DNA of 64,000 bases from Gracilaria domingensis (Eukaryota > Rhodophyta > Florideophyceae > Gracilariales > Gracilariaceae): assembly GCA_022539475.1 (NCBI GenBank), contig VCMS01000085.1, forward strand, positions 114,698 to 178,697, written 5' to 3'. How positions within the stretch are numbered: position 1 is the first letter of the stretch; the number at the start of each line of letters is the position of its first letter. Below, one piece after another: positions 31,277 through 40,327 of this stretch. Under the pieces are notes generated by a model. It saw nothing but the letters and a program-made list of their open reading frames with translations. It did not search any database and was not told where the DNA came from. Both the position numbers and the translations under genes were made by a program.

Positions 31277-31877
31277 TTGGGGCGGCGTTGGCGCGGAACA
31301 CGGGCGAAGAAGGGCGGCGGCGGAGCGCGGCGGTGACGGTTGTACCTTCGTATCTGCCGAAGCGCTCCGTCTGTCCGGCGGGGGGGGGGGGGGGGGGGGC
31401 GCCGCGCGCGCCGCTTTTATGCGCGTTATGGGTGACGATGGAATTGGGAATGACACCAAATCGATTGACGCGCGCTGACGACAGCTGATTTGCTGGCGGC
31501 TGCAAGGACCGCGCCGCAGCAGCCGCGCCGCGCACACGCCGCACACGCCGCACACGCGCACACGCGCACACGCCGCACACGCGGCCACGCGCGCCGCGGC
31601 GCGTGGGACGCGCTGTAAGTCGCGCGACGCCATGATGCGCGCGCGCGCGCGGCGTTAGGTTACAAGGGTGCGCGCTCGCGTGCGCAAAGCGCGCCGCCAA
31701 CGGAACGTCTCCACCGCGCAGCCCCTGCGCCGCGTGCCCGCTTGGCCCCCGCGCTGCCGCCCCAGTCGTCGCCGCGCTTACCCTCGCCCAGCCGCGCGTC
31801 CCCTCCCCTTCCGCCCTCCCCTTCCGCCCCTCCCCACCTCTCTCCCCCGCGCCAGTTCACCCGCTGCGCCCTTCTTC
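31277..31877. promoter_or_regulatory. divergent RAMP4/lipin promoter region with G-run and CA-rich repeats
   Basis: Contains a G homopolymer of about 20 at 31380-31399, a degenerate CACGCCGCACACGC repeat at 31525-31580, a CG-rich run near 31637, and a pyrimidine-rich lipin leader at 31740-31870. A TATA-like ATAAAAGC on the minus strand (31420-31411) faces RAMP4. No protein-coding signal of its own. Confidence 0.55.
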
Positions 31878-31901
31878 ATGAGCGCGCGTGCGTCAGAGTG
31901 A
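31878..31901 (+). CDS. short upstream ORF before lipin (MSARASE)
   Basis: ATG at 31878 opens seven codons and stops at TGA 31899-31901, seven bases before the lipin ATG. Its position suits translational control by reinitiation or leaky scanning. Whether it lies in the mRNA depends on an unseen transcription start. Confidence 0.4.
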   Translation: MSARASE

Positions 31902-31908
31902 CCCGACC

Positions 31909-34900
31909 ATGTCAGCCTATGTCGGCAGACTTTTCACCACCCTATCCTCCGCCTTCACCGACTTCAACACCGCCACCCTGTCCGGCGCCATCGACATCCT
32001 CGTCATCGAAGACGATCATGGCCGCCGCCAATCCACCCCGTTCCACGTGCGCTTCGGAAAGTTGCAGCTGCTCAAGGCGCGTGGCATCCCCGTCAAAATC
32101 GAGCTCAACGGCACCACCACCAATCTGCGCATGTTTCTAGGCGCTGCTGGCGAGGCCTACTTTTTCAACCCCGACGCCGCCGTCGTCTCCGCCACCGCGC
32201 TCGACTTTGACGTGGATGCGCCACAACATATCGCTCTGCAACATGCAAGTCATGCGCTCCATCCGCCTTCTTTCGATCTTCCCACTAAAGCAGCCACGCA
32301 ACAACTTCCATCTACCTCCCAACTCTTCCCGCCTCCTTCCTCCTCCTCCTCCCCCACCGCGCAACCATCTGTACCATCCCACTCTGTACCATCCGACTTT
32401 GACCCCTCCTGCTCCGCCGTCGCCATCGTCCCCACACAGGTCGCCCCCCCCGATCTTGTGCCCTCCGACCGTCGTTTCGAATACTGCTCCGATTCCGACG
32501 TGGAGCTCACTCGCGCCGAGCGTGACGGCACGGCACAAGTAGCGCGTACCACTCATTCACCGCCAATCTGTTTGTCCGATCGTTCCGATCGCAAGTGGTC
32601 CACCGCCGTAACTGTATCCTTTGCTCAATTTCACTTGCAACGCTCTCTCGCCGCCACTGTATCCGACAATCACCCTTCACCCCCGCCATCGAGCGATGCC
32701 CAACCCGCCGACGATTTTAGTGAAGCTCTTTTTGACTTACCTGCCACTCCTCCGCCAAAGCGCTCGTCCTCTCGCAGTCCGCAACTCCGGCAGAATGACC
32801 CCGCCGACCAGCCGTCAGTGATTGCGCCCGCTTTTTCTTCCGACGACGCGCAATCTCCCCCGACGACTCCGACGCCTGTGCACACCAACGCCACTTCAGT
32901 GCAAGCGCCTCACAGCGCGGACGAGCTTTCACCCGCACAAGGCGCAGCTTCAGTTGCCGATCGTGAGGGCTCGCCTGCGACGCCCCAAGTGCAAACACCC
33001 TCAGTCAGAGAGAAAGGCGTCAACACAACACCAACGTCCACAAATGATGACATTTCCGATGAGTCGTCAGCGTCACCGTTGAGCTCACGCGACTACTCCG
33101 CTCCTGACTCGCCGTCCGGCACCGAGCAATCGTATGGCATCTCTAGCTCCACGTCTAGTTCGCGCAGAGCGCGTGATAGAGACGGCTTTGCATCAAGTCA
33201 AGCTGCTCAGGAAAGCGCAGATTCTGAACAGAACATCCCCGTTTCCCCGGACTTGGTACACACAGAAACAATATCAACTGACAAAAAGTTACCTGACACT
33301 CCTCTTATCCAAGTCAACGCCGCCCGTGACCCTGGAGTTGATACGGTCACACAGAACGTTTCAAGGCCGAAAGCCTCCGATCAATCGGTTCAGTCTAATT
33401 GCAGCGGGAAGAATGAACCCGAAGAGGTGAATCATAAACGAAATGGAAAGATTGAGGCTTCCAAAGACGAGAATCAACCTGTCGCAGTTCAGGAAGAAAA
33501 CGATAATCAATCTAAACATGCTTTGCTAACTGATACGGAGACAGTCTCAACCGAACTGGCTCAGGCAACGCCAGATGAGCATACCAATTCTGATCTCAAG
33601 CGAGAAGCAAGTGTTAACGATTCGGCTGAAGAGTCTCAATCACTCCAACTAGTTTCTGATGGCGAACTGCGCAACGACGATACTGATGGTTTGATCCCCA
33701 TGTCACTTTGCGGTAATCTAATAACTAAGGACACGACTGCGGAGCAATCGCTACATTTATTTGATGAACATCGAATACCCTACGAGGACTTCATCAAGAA
33801 CCCTGAAATTTTGTACGACCCCTCTGTCTTATTTCGCATAGAAGGCAGACTGGTCAGCTTCAAGTCAGCAGCCCCTTATGTTTTCTCCGCTGCCTGTTTC
33901 CGAAAGAACCCTGATCTGAATACTTTGACGCAAAGCGCAATGCGTGATGGAGGTATTATGCCTGAGGCTCCCAAGCCGCCTGCGTCCATCCCGGCCCGCC
34001 GATTTAGATGGTTCTCTTGGTCGAATACCACAACGGAGAGCAGCCCGGGGGAAGGAAAGGAAGCCGAAGGTATTGAAAATATTGACTCAGTGAGACAAAT
34101 GGACCGGGACGCCGCATATGATGGGAACGGCTCCCCTGCCACAGTCGACGATACGGTAAAAGACGAATCAGTACAGCTAGGAGCAGAGGCAGTAGAAGAA
34201 GCGGCAGAGGAAGGGCAGAATGCGGAAGTCGAAACTCAAGACACAGAGAAAGCCAATTCAAGAAATGCAGAAGAAACGAATGACACCCCCTTAGAGACCC
34301 CGAACGCCAATGTGCCTGGTATGGTATCATTTTCAGATATAGATCCAAGTGCATTGTCTTTGGTGCCGACAGCTGAGCAGTTAATGCAGCTCGAGCTTAA
34401 ACCTGGCCCAAATACAATTCGCTTTATAGTAGAATCGAGCTCCGTGGAACTGAACTGTAGAATCTTTTTATGGAGTTGTCATACGAAGATCGTTATATCT
34501 GATGTGGATGGCACCATTACGCGAAGCGATGTTCTAGGTCATCTGCTGCCGGCTGTGGGACGAGACTGGAGCCAAGTAGGTGTGGCTGGGTTATACTCTC
34601 AGATTGAGAAAAATGGGTACAAGATCCTGTACCTCACAGCGAGACCAATTGGTCAGGCGAGTCAAACACGAGCTTTTCTGCATAGCGTAACGCAGGGGAG
34701 CGCGAAACTTCCAAACGGACCAGTTTTGATGAGCCCAAACCGATTGGTGGAGAGCTTTGCTAGGGAAGTTATACGGCGACGCCCGCACGAATTTAAGATT
34801 GCCGCGCTACGTCAAGTACGCAGCTTATTTTCACCAGACTACAATCCATTTCATGCTGGTTTCGGGAATCGGGAGACCGATGTTATTTCATACAGAGCAG

Positions 34901-35151
34901 TTGGACTCATCCCCCAAAGGATTTTTGTGGTCAATACCAGGGGGGAACTGGCTGTCATGAAAGCACGATATGAAAGCACGGCGTCGTACAGTTCACTCCA
35001 GGATTTGGTTGAAAACGTTTTTCCGGATATCTCGGGACGGACAGGCTTCGAGATGATTCGCGCAATCACGGATACTGCAACCTTCAATGACTGGAAGTGG
35101 TGGAAAGGCTCATTGCCAGAGGTGGATTTCGATGCCTTGCTTGGTGAATAG
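31909..35151 (+). CDS. lipin, Mg-dependent phosphatidate phosphatase
   Basis: 1080 residues from ATG 31909; the open frame begins slightly earlier with a GTG, but the conserved lipin N-terminus (MSAYVGRLFTTL...NTATLSGAIDILVI, PFHVRFGKLQLL, VKIELNG...RMFLGAAGEAYF) fits this ATG. Residues about 95-590 are Ser/Pro/Glu-rich and disordered. A middle conserved block lies at about 594-664 (MSLCGNLI...DEHRIPYEDFIKNPEILYDPSVLFRIEGRLVSFKSAAPYV). The LNS2 catalytic domain is at about 825-1045, with D865-V-D867-G-T869 as the haloacid-dehalogenase-type active site and LTARPIGQA downstream. The end has the Trp-rich WKWWKGSLPEVDF motif (Trp1062 onward). The enzyme turns phosphatidate into diacylglycerol at the ER or nuclear envelope, feeding triacylglycerol and membrane lipid synthesis. 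All catalytic residues are present and no intron is needed. Confidence 0.95.
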   Translation: MSAYVGRLFTTLSSAFTDFNTATLSGAIDILVIEDDHGRRQSTPFHVRFGKLQLLKARGIPVKIELNGTTTNLRMFLGAAGEAYFFNPDAAVVSATALDFDVDAPQHIALQHASHALHPPSFDLPTKAATQQLPSTSQLFPPPSSSSSPTAQPSVPSHSVPSDFDPSCSAVAIVPTQVAPPDLVPSDRRFEYCSDSDVELTRAERDGTAQVARTTHSPPICLSDRSDRKWSTAVTVSFAQFHLQRSLAATVSDNHPSPPPSSDAQPADDFSEALFDLPATPPPKRSSSRSPQLRQNDPADQPSVIAPAFSSDDAQSPPTTPTPVHTNATSVQAPHSADELSPAQGAASVADREGSPATPQVQTPSVREKGVNTTPTSTNDDISDESSASPLSSRDYSAPDSPSGTEQSYGISSSTSSSRRARDRDGFASSQAAQESADSEQNIPVSPDLVHTETISTDKKLPDTPLIQVNAARDPGVDTVTQNVSRPKASDQSVQSNCSGKNEPEEVNHKRNGKIEASKDENQPVAVQEENDNQSKHALLTDTETVSTELAQATPDEHTNSDLKREASVNDSAEESQSLQLVSDGELRNDDTDGLIPMSLCGNLITKDTTAEQSLHLFDEHRIPYEDFIKNPEILYDPSVLFRIEGRLVSFKSAAPYVFSAACFRKNPDLNTLTQSAMRDGGIMPEAPKPPASIPARRFRWFSWSNTTTESSPGEGKEAEGIENIDSVRQMDRDAAYDGNGSPATVDDTVKDESVQLGAEAVEEAAEEGQNAEVETQDTEKANSRNAEETNDTPLETPNANVPGMVSFSDIDPSALSLVPTAEQLMQLELKPGPNTIRFIVESSSVELNCRIFLWSCHTKIVISDVDGTITRSDVLGHLLPAVGRDWSQVGVAGLYSQIEKNGYKILYLTARPIGQASQTRAFLHSVTQGSAKLPNGPVLMSPNRLVESFAREVIRRRPHEFKIAALRQVRSLFSPDYNPFHAGFGNRETDVISYRAVGLIPQRIFVVNTRGELAVMKARYESTASYSSLQDLVENVFPDISGRTGFEMIRAITDTATFNDWKWWKGSLPEVDFDALLGE

Positions 35152-35499
35152 CCCTCACAAGGGTAGAGGTACAGTAGTGTTTTGTACAGTCTGATATACC
35201 ACTGCATCTCCTTCATTTCATAATATGTAACCCGAACGTAAATGAATACTGAAATACGAAGGGGGCGTCAAAGCGGGAGACTCGTGGTTCTTCCTTAAAG
35301 CTCGCACATCTCGTGCGGAAGCGGAGAATCTATTCACTGTAGATCATCAACAGTGCAGTACGGGATTCCCACGGGCCAACGAGTAGATCCTTTGGGCAAG
35401 TCTTGACTACTCCAGCGTGCTGCACGATATCTTATACTACCGAGGAGGGGCTTGCTTTTTATGGCACATACAGCAGTCCGCGCAATCGCAGTAGGGTTG
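35152..35499. other. intergenic between lipin and the Tigger element
   Basis: No gene. A short inverted target (AGGGTTG...CAACCCT once the Tigger element is removed) lies at its right edge. Confidence 0.5.
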
Positions 35500-35613
35500 T
35501 ACAGATAACCCTTGATATACGGATGGAAGGGGTGGACAACATTTATATTCTTGTAACGTGTAAATTCTTGTAGCGAGGATAGGCCTCAACTACTACAATA
35601 TGCACAGCGCCAG

Positions 35614-37212
35614 TCACTCATGGGCAAAGAACGACGATATACGCGTTTGCTGCATAGAACTCGCTCGTTCCCGACGTAGGTCGCGTTGAGCGCTTCTAAG
35701 CTCTGCAGCTCCTGCTCCCCGGGCTCTGTCCTGGTTTTCTAAGATTAAAAGAGCTACTGCAATGTAGGCCAATTGATCATCTACAGATAGCTCTTCAATA
35801 AATGAAATATCTTCATCTTCGTCCTGTTCATCAGTATCTTCTTCAGCAATTGACTGTAGCGCATTAGAAACGATTTCATCAATTCCTGGCGTACTAACGC
35901 ATTCACGATCCTCCTCTTCTCCATTAAGTAGAGACTCAATCGATATACGTCCATGAGCCCTACTGGGAACAAGTTGGTTCACAAAGCCCACGATTTCCTC
36001 TACAATGGTTCTCTCCATGGTGTTTAAACCATCAGTAATATTTACACCATCCATTAGCTTGGTGTGGAGCCAACAGTTCCAAAAGATGCCATTTGGCAAA
36101 TGTTCCCAGATATGTTTCACCTCTCGCATAGCCGAAAGCTGATCAACTTTATAAATATCATTAATACTTATGTCGATATTGTCCACAGCCCTCTTATACA
36201 AAAATCGCTTGTACCTTTTCTTCACCGCTGCGATAATTCCAGCGTCCATCGGCTGGATCTTCGAGGTTGTGTTGGCTGGCAAAAAACAAATTTCAACGTT
36301 TTCGAATGTAGGCAGTACAGACAGATTTCCATGAACACTTGCGTTGTCTAGTAATAACAAAACCTTCCGAGATGAAGAGGACGCACTAATATGTGCAGAA
36401 AAGCGGCGTAGCCAGTCCAAAAATATCGCTCCAGTCCTCCACGCTTTGGCGTTATTGTGGTAATCAAACCCCAGTTCCTGTCCAGTCTTCTTCTTAAAAC
36501 ACCTTGGTCGTTTCGCCTTGCCAATAATTAGCAGTGGCATTCGATCAGAACCATCGCTATTAGCACAAGCCAAAAACGACATTCGGACCTTTGCCTTCTT
36601 CCGCCCATCTAGACGTTCTTGAGCAATCGTACGATCCGGAGCCATGCAATAAAACAACCCAAATTCGTCCGCATTGTATCGGTCTTCAATAGCATAGCTC
36701 TCCACTTTGCCCCTTAGAGATTCTAAGTTTGCCTGGATTGCTTCGTCATTGGCATCACCACTTTCTCCATGAGATTTAAACGATCGCAGATTGTGACGCT
36801 TCTGAAAACTATAAAGCCACCCGTTACTTAGAGACAGTTTAATTTTCTTTTCTGCATCAAGAGAGGCATTCATTTTTTCGATTATACGCCTACCCGCTTC
36901 AATTATCATTGGGCCATTGATAGCAATGCGAGAGGAAAATTGAGCTAATATCCATTCAAGAAGAGCTTTTTCAAACTCAGGATAGGCCCCTGTGCGGTTT
37001 CGATAACGAGCGGAGGATGCATTGTCCTGATTTTCTTCCTTCAGAATGCGAGATATAGTGGCCTGGCCAGGAGCTTTAGAAATCTTAAAAGTTTTCTTAG
37101 CCCACTCCGCAAGATCGTGCTGATCAGTTCTTAGACCCTCTACAGTTCTTCGATTGTGCTCATTTCGTATATCCTGCTTTTGCTTGAAAGATAGACGGAC
37201 ACGGGGAGGCAT
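35614..37212 (-). CDS. Tigger/pogo-like transposase, 532 aa
   Basis: Start at ATG 37210-37212 (MPPRVRLSFKQKQDIRNE...). An earlier in-frame ATG at 37242 adds ten residues that lack the usual basic HTH start. An N-terminal psq-like HTH and a CENP-B-like second DNA-binding domain (...LSNGWLYSFQKRHNLRSFKSHGESGD) precede the DDE core: YNADEFGLFY (first Asp), LLLDNASVHG (second Asp) and LPANTTSKIQPMDAGIIAAVKKRYK (third Asp; pogo members use D rather than E). It ends in an acidic region (EEDTDEQDEDED) and a basic ISSFF tail. No stop or shift interrupts it. It cuts and pastes the element at TA sites. Confidence 0.93.
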   Translation of the reverse strand: MPPRVRLSFKQKQDIRNEHNRRTVEGLRTDQHDLAEWAKKTFKISKAPGQATISRILKEENQDNASSARYRNRTGAYPEFEKALLEWILAQFSSRIAINGPMIIEAGRRIIEKMNASLDAEKKIKLSLSNGWLYSFQKRHNLRSFKSHGESGDANDEAIQANLESLRGKVESYAIEDRYNADEFGLFYCMAPDRTIAQERLDGRKKAKVRMSFLACANSDGSDRMPLLIIGKAKRPRCFKKKTGQELGFDYHNNAKAWRTGAIFLDWLRRFSAHISASSSSRKVLLLLDNASVHGNLSVLPTFENVEICFLPANTTSKIQPMDAGIIAAVKKRYKRFLYKRAVDNIDISINDIYKVDQLSAMREVKHIWEHLPNGIFWNCWLHTKLMDGVNITDGLNTMERTIVEEIVGFVNQLVPSRAHGRISIESLLNGEEEDRECVSTPGIDEIVSNALQSIAEEDTDEQDEDEDISFIEELSVDDQLAYIAVALLILENQDRARGAGAAELRSAQRDLRRERASSMQQTRISSFFAHE

Positions 37213-37685
37213 AGTGTGTTCGTACAATCGTTTGAAACACAAACACTTCTGTTACAAGAAGCTTTATTTATTTTGTGAGAAGTTCGTGATACTATCGTAG
37301 ATGGTTTCAATTGTAGAGTACATTTTGTGAGATACAGTTTTGGTTTGTATATTGTAACCTAGGTTTGAATTTCAAGTCTGCAGACTGCATTCTGGGACGG
37401 CATTTCTGGCATTTTACAGCTTGGAGCATGGCGATGATGTTGTAGACTACAAGCTCATTGTCTTGCTATTTAGGCGAGCCTATCCAAGTTTAAATTCAAA
37501 ACGGTCTATGCGTGTATTAAGGGTTGCATGTTTCAAAAATGGCCTTCTGTATGAGGTTTTAAGATTTCGTGGGGCGCAGTTTGTATTGTTGTATCCTTAT
37601 TCATAAAACCTGTGAAGGGACTACGTTTTGAAGGGGTACAAGTCTGGTAGCTGGAGGGTGGATCCTTATACCCTGGATATTCTAC

Positions 37686-37749
37686 TACTGCGGTATCACT
37701 ATACCAAGGGTTGTCTGTACTGCGGTATCACTATACCAAGGGTTGTCTG
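37686..37749. repeat. 32-bp tandem duplication of the Tigger right end
   Basis: Two identical 32-bp units (37686-37717 and 37718-37749), each running from TACTGCGG to TTGTCTG, so the terminal repeat plus its TA is present twice. The element could in principle be cut at either. Confidence 0.9.
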
Positions 37750-37751
37750 TA

Positions 37752-39140
37752 ATCAACCCTTTTGTGGAGACGAAAAGCTTTTCTACGTGGAGAGTACTAG
37801 ATGTCTAGTCGTCGCATTGCGACAAAAAATCTTAGAGCGTTTGGGGAAAATGTTTCGGGTTCGCCAGAGTCTGGCCGTATTGTGGGGATTTTATAATAAA
37901 TACGAAGTTATCATAGGGTTCCACAAACTTGTAGCAATCGGAATAAAACTTGACTTACTTTTGCTTAAACTTTTGCAAATAGAATGAAACTTGTAACACA
38001 TCTGCCACGTGTACAACAGGACCGAACCTGGTCTGTACTTCATCACCGCAATGTGGCTATGCCTACTATTACAGGAGAAAACACTCATGTGGGATGGCAG
38101 GTACTAGGACACTGATCCAATCTCTGGTGTGGGAGTTGCGTGAAAAGAAAAGAAAAAAGACCGGTCGGCGGTTGTCGACTCGGGCTTAAATACACAACCA
38201 CCCCTTTCAACCCACGTTGTAGTTGAGTGTTCAACCGCAACCACAAATAATCAACTTCTTGTTCTGCAATTACGTTTAAATTGACTTCTTAACACGAAAT
38301 GTCTATTCCATGTTTCATCTTTTTTAAAACTCGTCAAAACGTTTTGTCAACTTTCTTCCCATTGTATTGTCCCTGTCACATGTCACAGTTTTACCTGGTT
38401 CAAAATTGTTCCACTTTCTTTCAACATTCCATTACGTTTCATAATTTTCGTAAATCTCACTTACTTTGCAATTATCTTCACTCACGGCTCAATAGAATTG
38501 TTTTAAAATAATAAACTAAGAACTACTTTCAAACAATTTTCCAAACTTTCATACAAATTTCGCATTATTTTTTCCACAAACTTGACAAATATTTCGAAAC
38601 AATTTAACTATTCTTCGAAACAATTTTTTTTGAATTGTTACACGCAAACCCAATAAAGCATCACCGCCGTCTTTGTTGCACCCGTTTGAATCGGCTATCG
38701 GGTTTCGTCACAGGTCATGGGCCCCGGACGCAAAATCCACCATTTTGTAAAGACTTGATCTATATATACGACGGTCTATTTATTTCAAAAGAGTAGACTA
38801 TCTGCATTTTACTTTGCACACTTTCAGTGACCAAAGAAATTCAAACACGTTTGAATCTTTTAGAGTTAGATCTATCAGCCTAGTGGCTGACAGTCGCATT
38901 GAATGATTGCAATCCATTGAAGAGTTTTCACTGCTTCTCTGTGCAATAGGCAGCAAAAAAACCCAACCCGATATAAAAGTAGAGATTTTTGTTACGTCTT
39001 AAGGTATCTTTCGAGCGGCGCCGGATTATCTCTAAGAAAACAGAATAAGATTTTTTCAATAAAAGGTTTGTCTCATGGCTGATTATAAGTTTCCTAATCA
39101 ACGCCCTGCCGTTTTTCAGATATTGTCGTAGCAAAGACAA
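37752..39140. other. AT-rich intergenic DNA, possible solo LTR 38131-38720
   Basis: No coding signal. From about 38131 (TGTGGGAG...) to about 38720 (...CGTCACA) the sequence has the look of a solo LTR: TG...CA ends, a TTAAATA box near 38186 and AATAAAGC near 38652. No target duplication was found and no partner is in the window, so this is tentative. Confidence 0.25.
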
Positions 39141-39216
39141 TTATTCCTATCTTCTTGTTATAGAAATTTTTTTTGGCCGACACATCATTGACGTAGCCAT
39201 GAAGTGCTTCGCCTAT

Positions 39217-40318
39217 TCTGGCGGAATGCGTGCTGATTCAAAACAGCTGCATACCAAGTTATTTGCAAGCAAAACTTCATTTCTTGCTGTACGTTTTGTA
39301 AGATATCCCCAGCACCTTTTTGTTTCCAGAATGTGAGGTAAACGACTTTTCTTGCAATACTTCGAGCGCAGTTCTAGCCTCTGATTTCGTTATGGGAACA
39401 AACTGGAAGGGACCAGTTTTGTGTCCTTGATGCACACAATAGCAGTTTCTTTGCTTGAATGTGGATATTTGGGGGTCGTCGGAGAGCGCAATGAAATGCC
39501 ATGACAAATTCAAAACTTCACTTGTGCGCAAGTATCCACTTCATGCAACAAGAAGAGCCGCAGCTACAGGAACGTCTTGGTTTGCAATGAGGCAACCGGA
39601 GATGGCAAAGGCAAACTGCCTTGTCATAGATACTGATGATTGCGAAAAGGTTTTGCTGTGTCCCAGCCTTCCAGCGCTCTTGTGGACAGGTTGAGCTTCT
39701 TTTTTGTAGCTCGTGTTACAAGGTGTATTGCACACGGCAAGTTAGACATTTTTGTCTCTGTCTACGAGCATCGCAAGTATCGAATGCTTCCTCGATGAAT
39801 TGCAGAATAGTTTCGTCCAGATCTGTGATACAGAGTGGCACCGCAGGCAGAACCCTTTGAAAGCCTTGCAGTGTTTCGTTGTATCTGGCACGGGTGACGG
39901 GCTTGAGCGTATTTCGCAAAAGCGGATGCTTGCTCAAAAAGGATGCGAACGAAAAGCGCAGAAATGCGAGCTTCTTAGGGAATGGAACATGCATTAATTG
40001 CTTCGGTAGCGCGGTGTGGTAATATGGCTTTGAAATCATTGGCCGAAGGGAGAGGGGCTTTGGGTGATGAGCACGTGACCAATTTAATGCCCTGGAGGTC
40101 GCGCGAGGTGCGCAGATGCTTTTGACGAGATGTCGATTGGCACACGCCCTACGTTCTGTTGTCATTCTGTTAAAGATCTTCCTGTCTGGCGCCACGACCG
40201 TTGGGCTCCGGCGGCCGGCGGGGGTGCGCTGCATTCTCAGTTTGAACAAGAGTCGTCCGGCAGGAGTGACGTTGTGCACCTTCTCCGTGCCGTCTTTGAT
40301 TCTCGATCCGAGCAGCAC
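39217..40318 (-). pseudogene. tyrosine recombinase of the DIRS-like element
   Basis: Pieces in several frames. 40318-39716 is an N-terminal domain with basic start and helical middle (...KLAFLRFSFASFLSKHPLLRNTLKPVTRARYNETLQGF). 39531-39277 begins MRTSEVLNLSW, the first-Arg box (R-x-x-E-x-L-x-L) of tyrosine recombinases. At 39228-39217 another frame gives THSARIGEA, the H-x-x-R box as written in DIRS recombinases. The final catalytic Tyr was not found. Frameshifts make this copy inactive. Confidence 0.65.
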
Positions 40319-40327
40319 GGGCGAGTG

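Larger units (their letters stand above)
35502..37749 (-). mobile_element. Tigger/pogo-type DNA transposon, apparently intact
   Basis: 2248 bp. The left end CAGATAACCCTTGATATAC at 35502 and the right end, whose complement starts CAGACAACCCTTGGTATAG, finishing at 37749, form terminal inverted repeats. TA is present on both sides (35500-35501, 37750-37751), the expected duplication. The transposase frame is open, so the copy may be recent. The right end is doubled (32-bp tandem repeat, 37686-37749). Confidence 0.9.

Noticed and set aside
31669-31860. Small ORFs in the lipin leader
   Set aside because: Pyrimidine-rich leader without motifs; only the seven-codon uORF has a defined relation to the lipin start.
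38131-38720. Firm call of a solo LTR
   Set aside because: TG...CA ends and promoter-like boxes fit, but no target duplication or second copy is present, so it was kept only as a tentative note.
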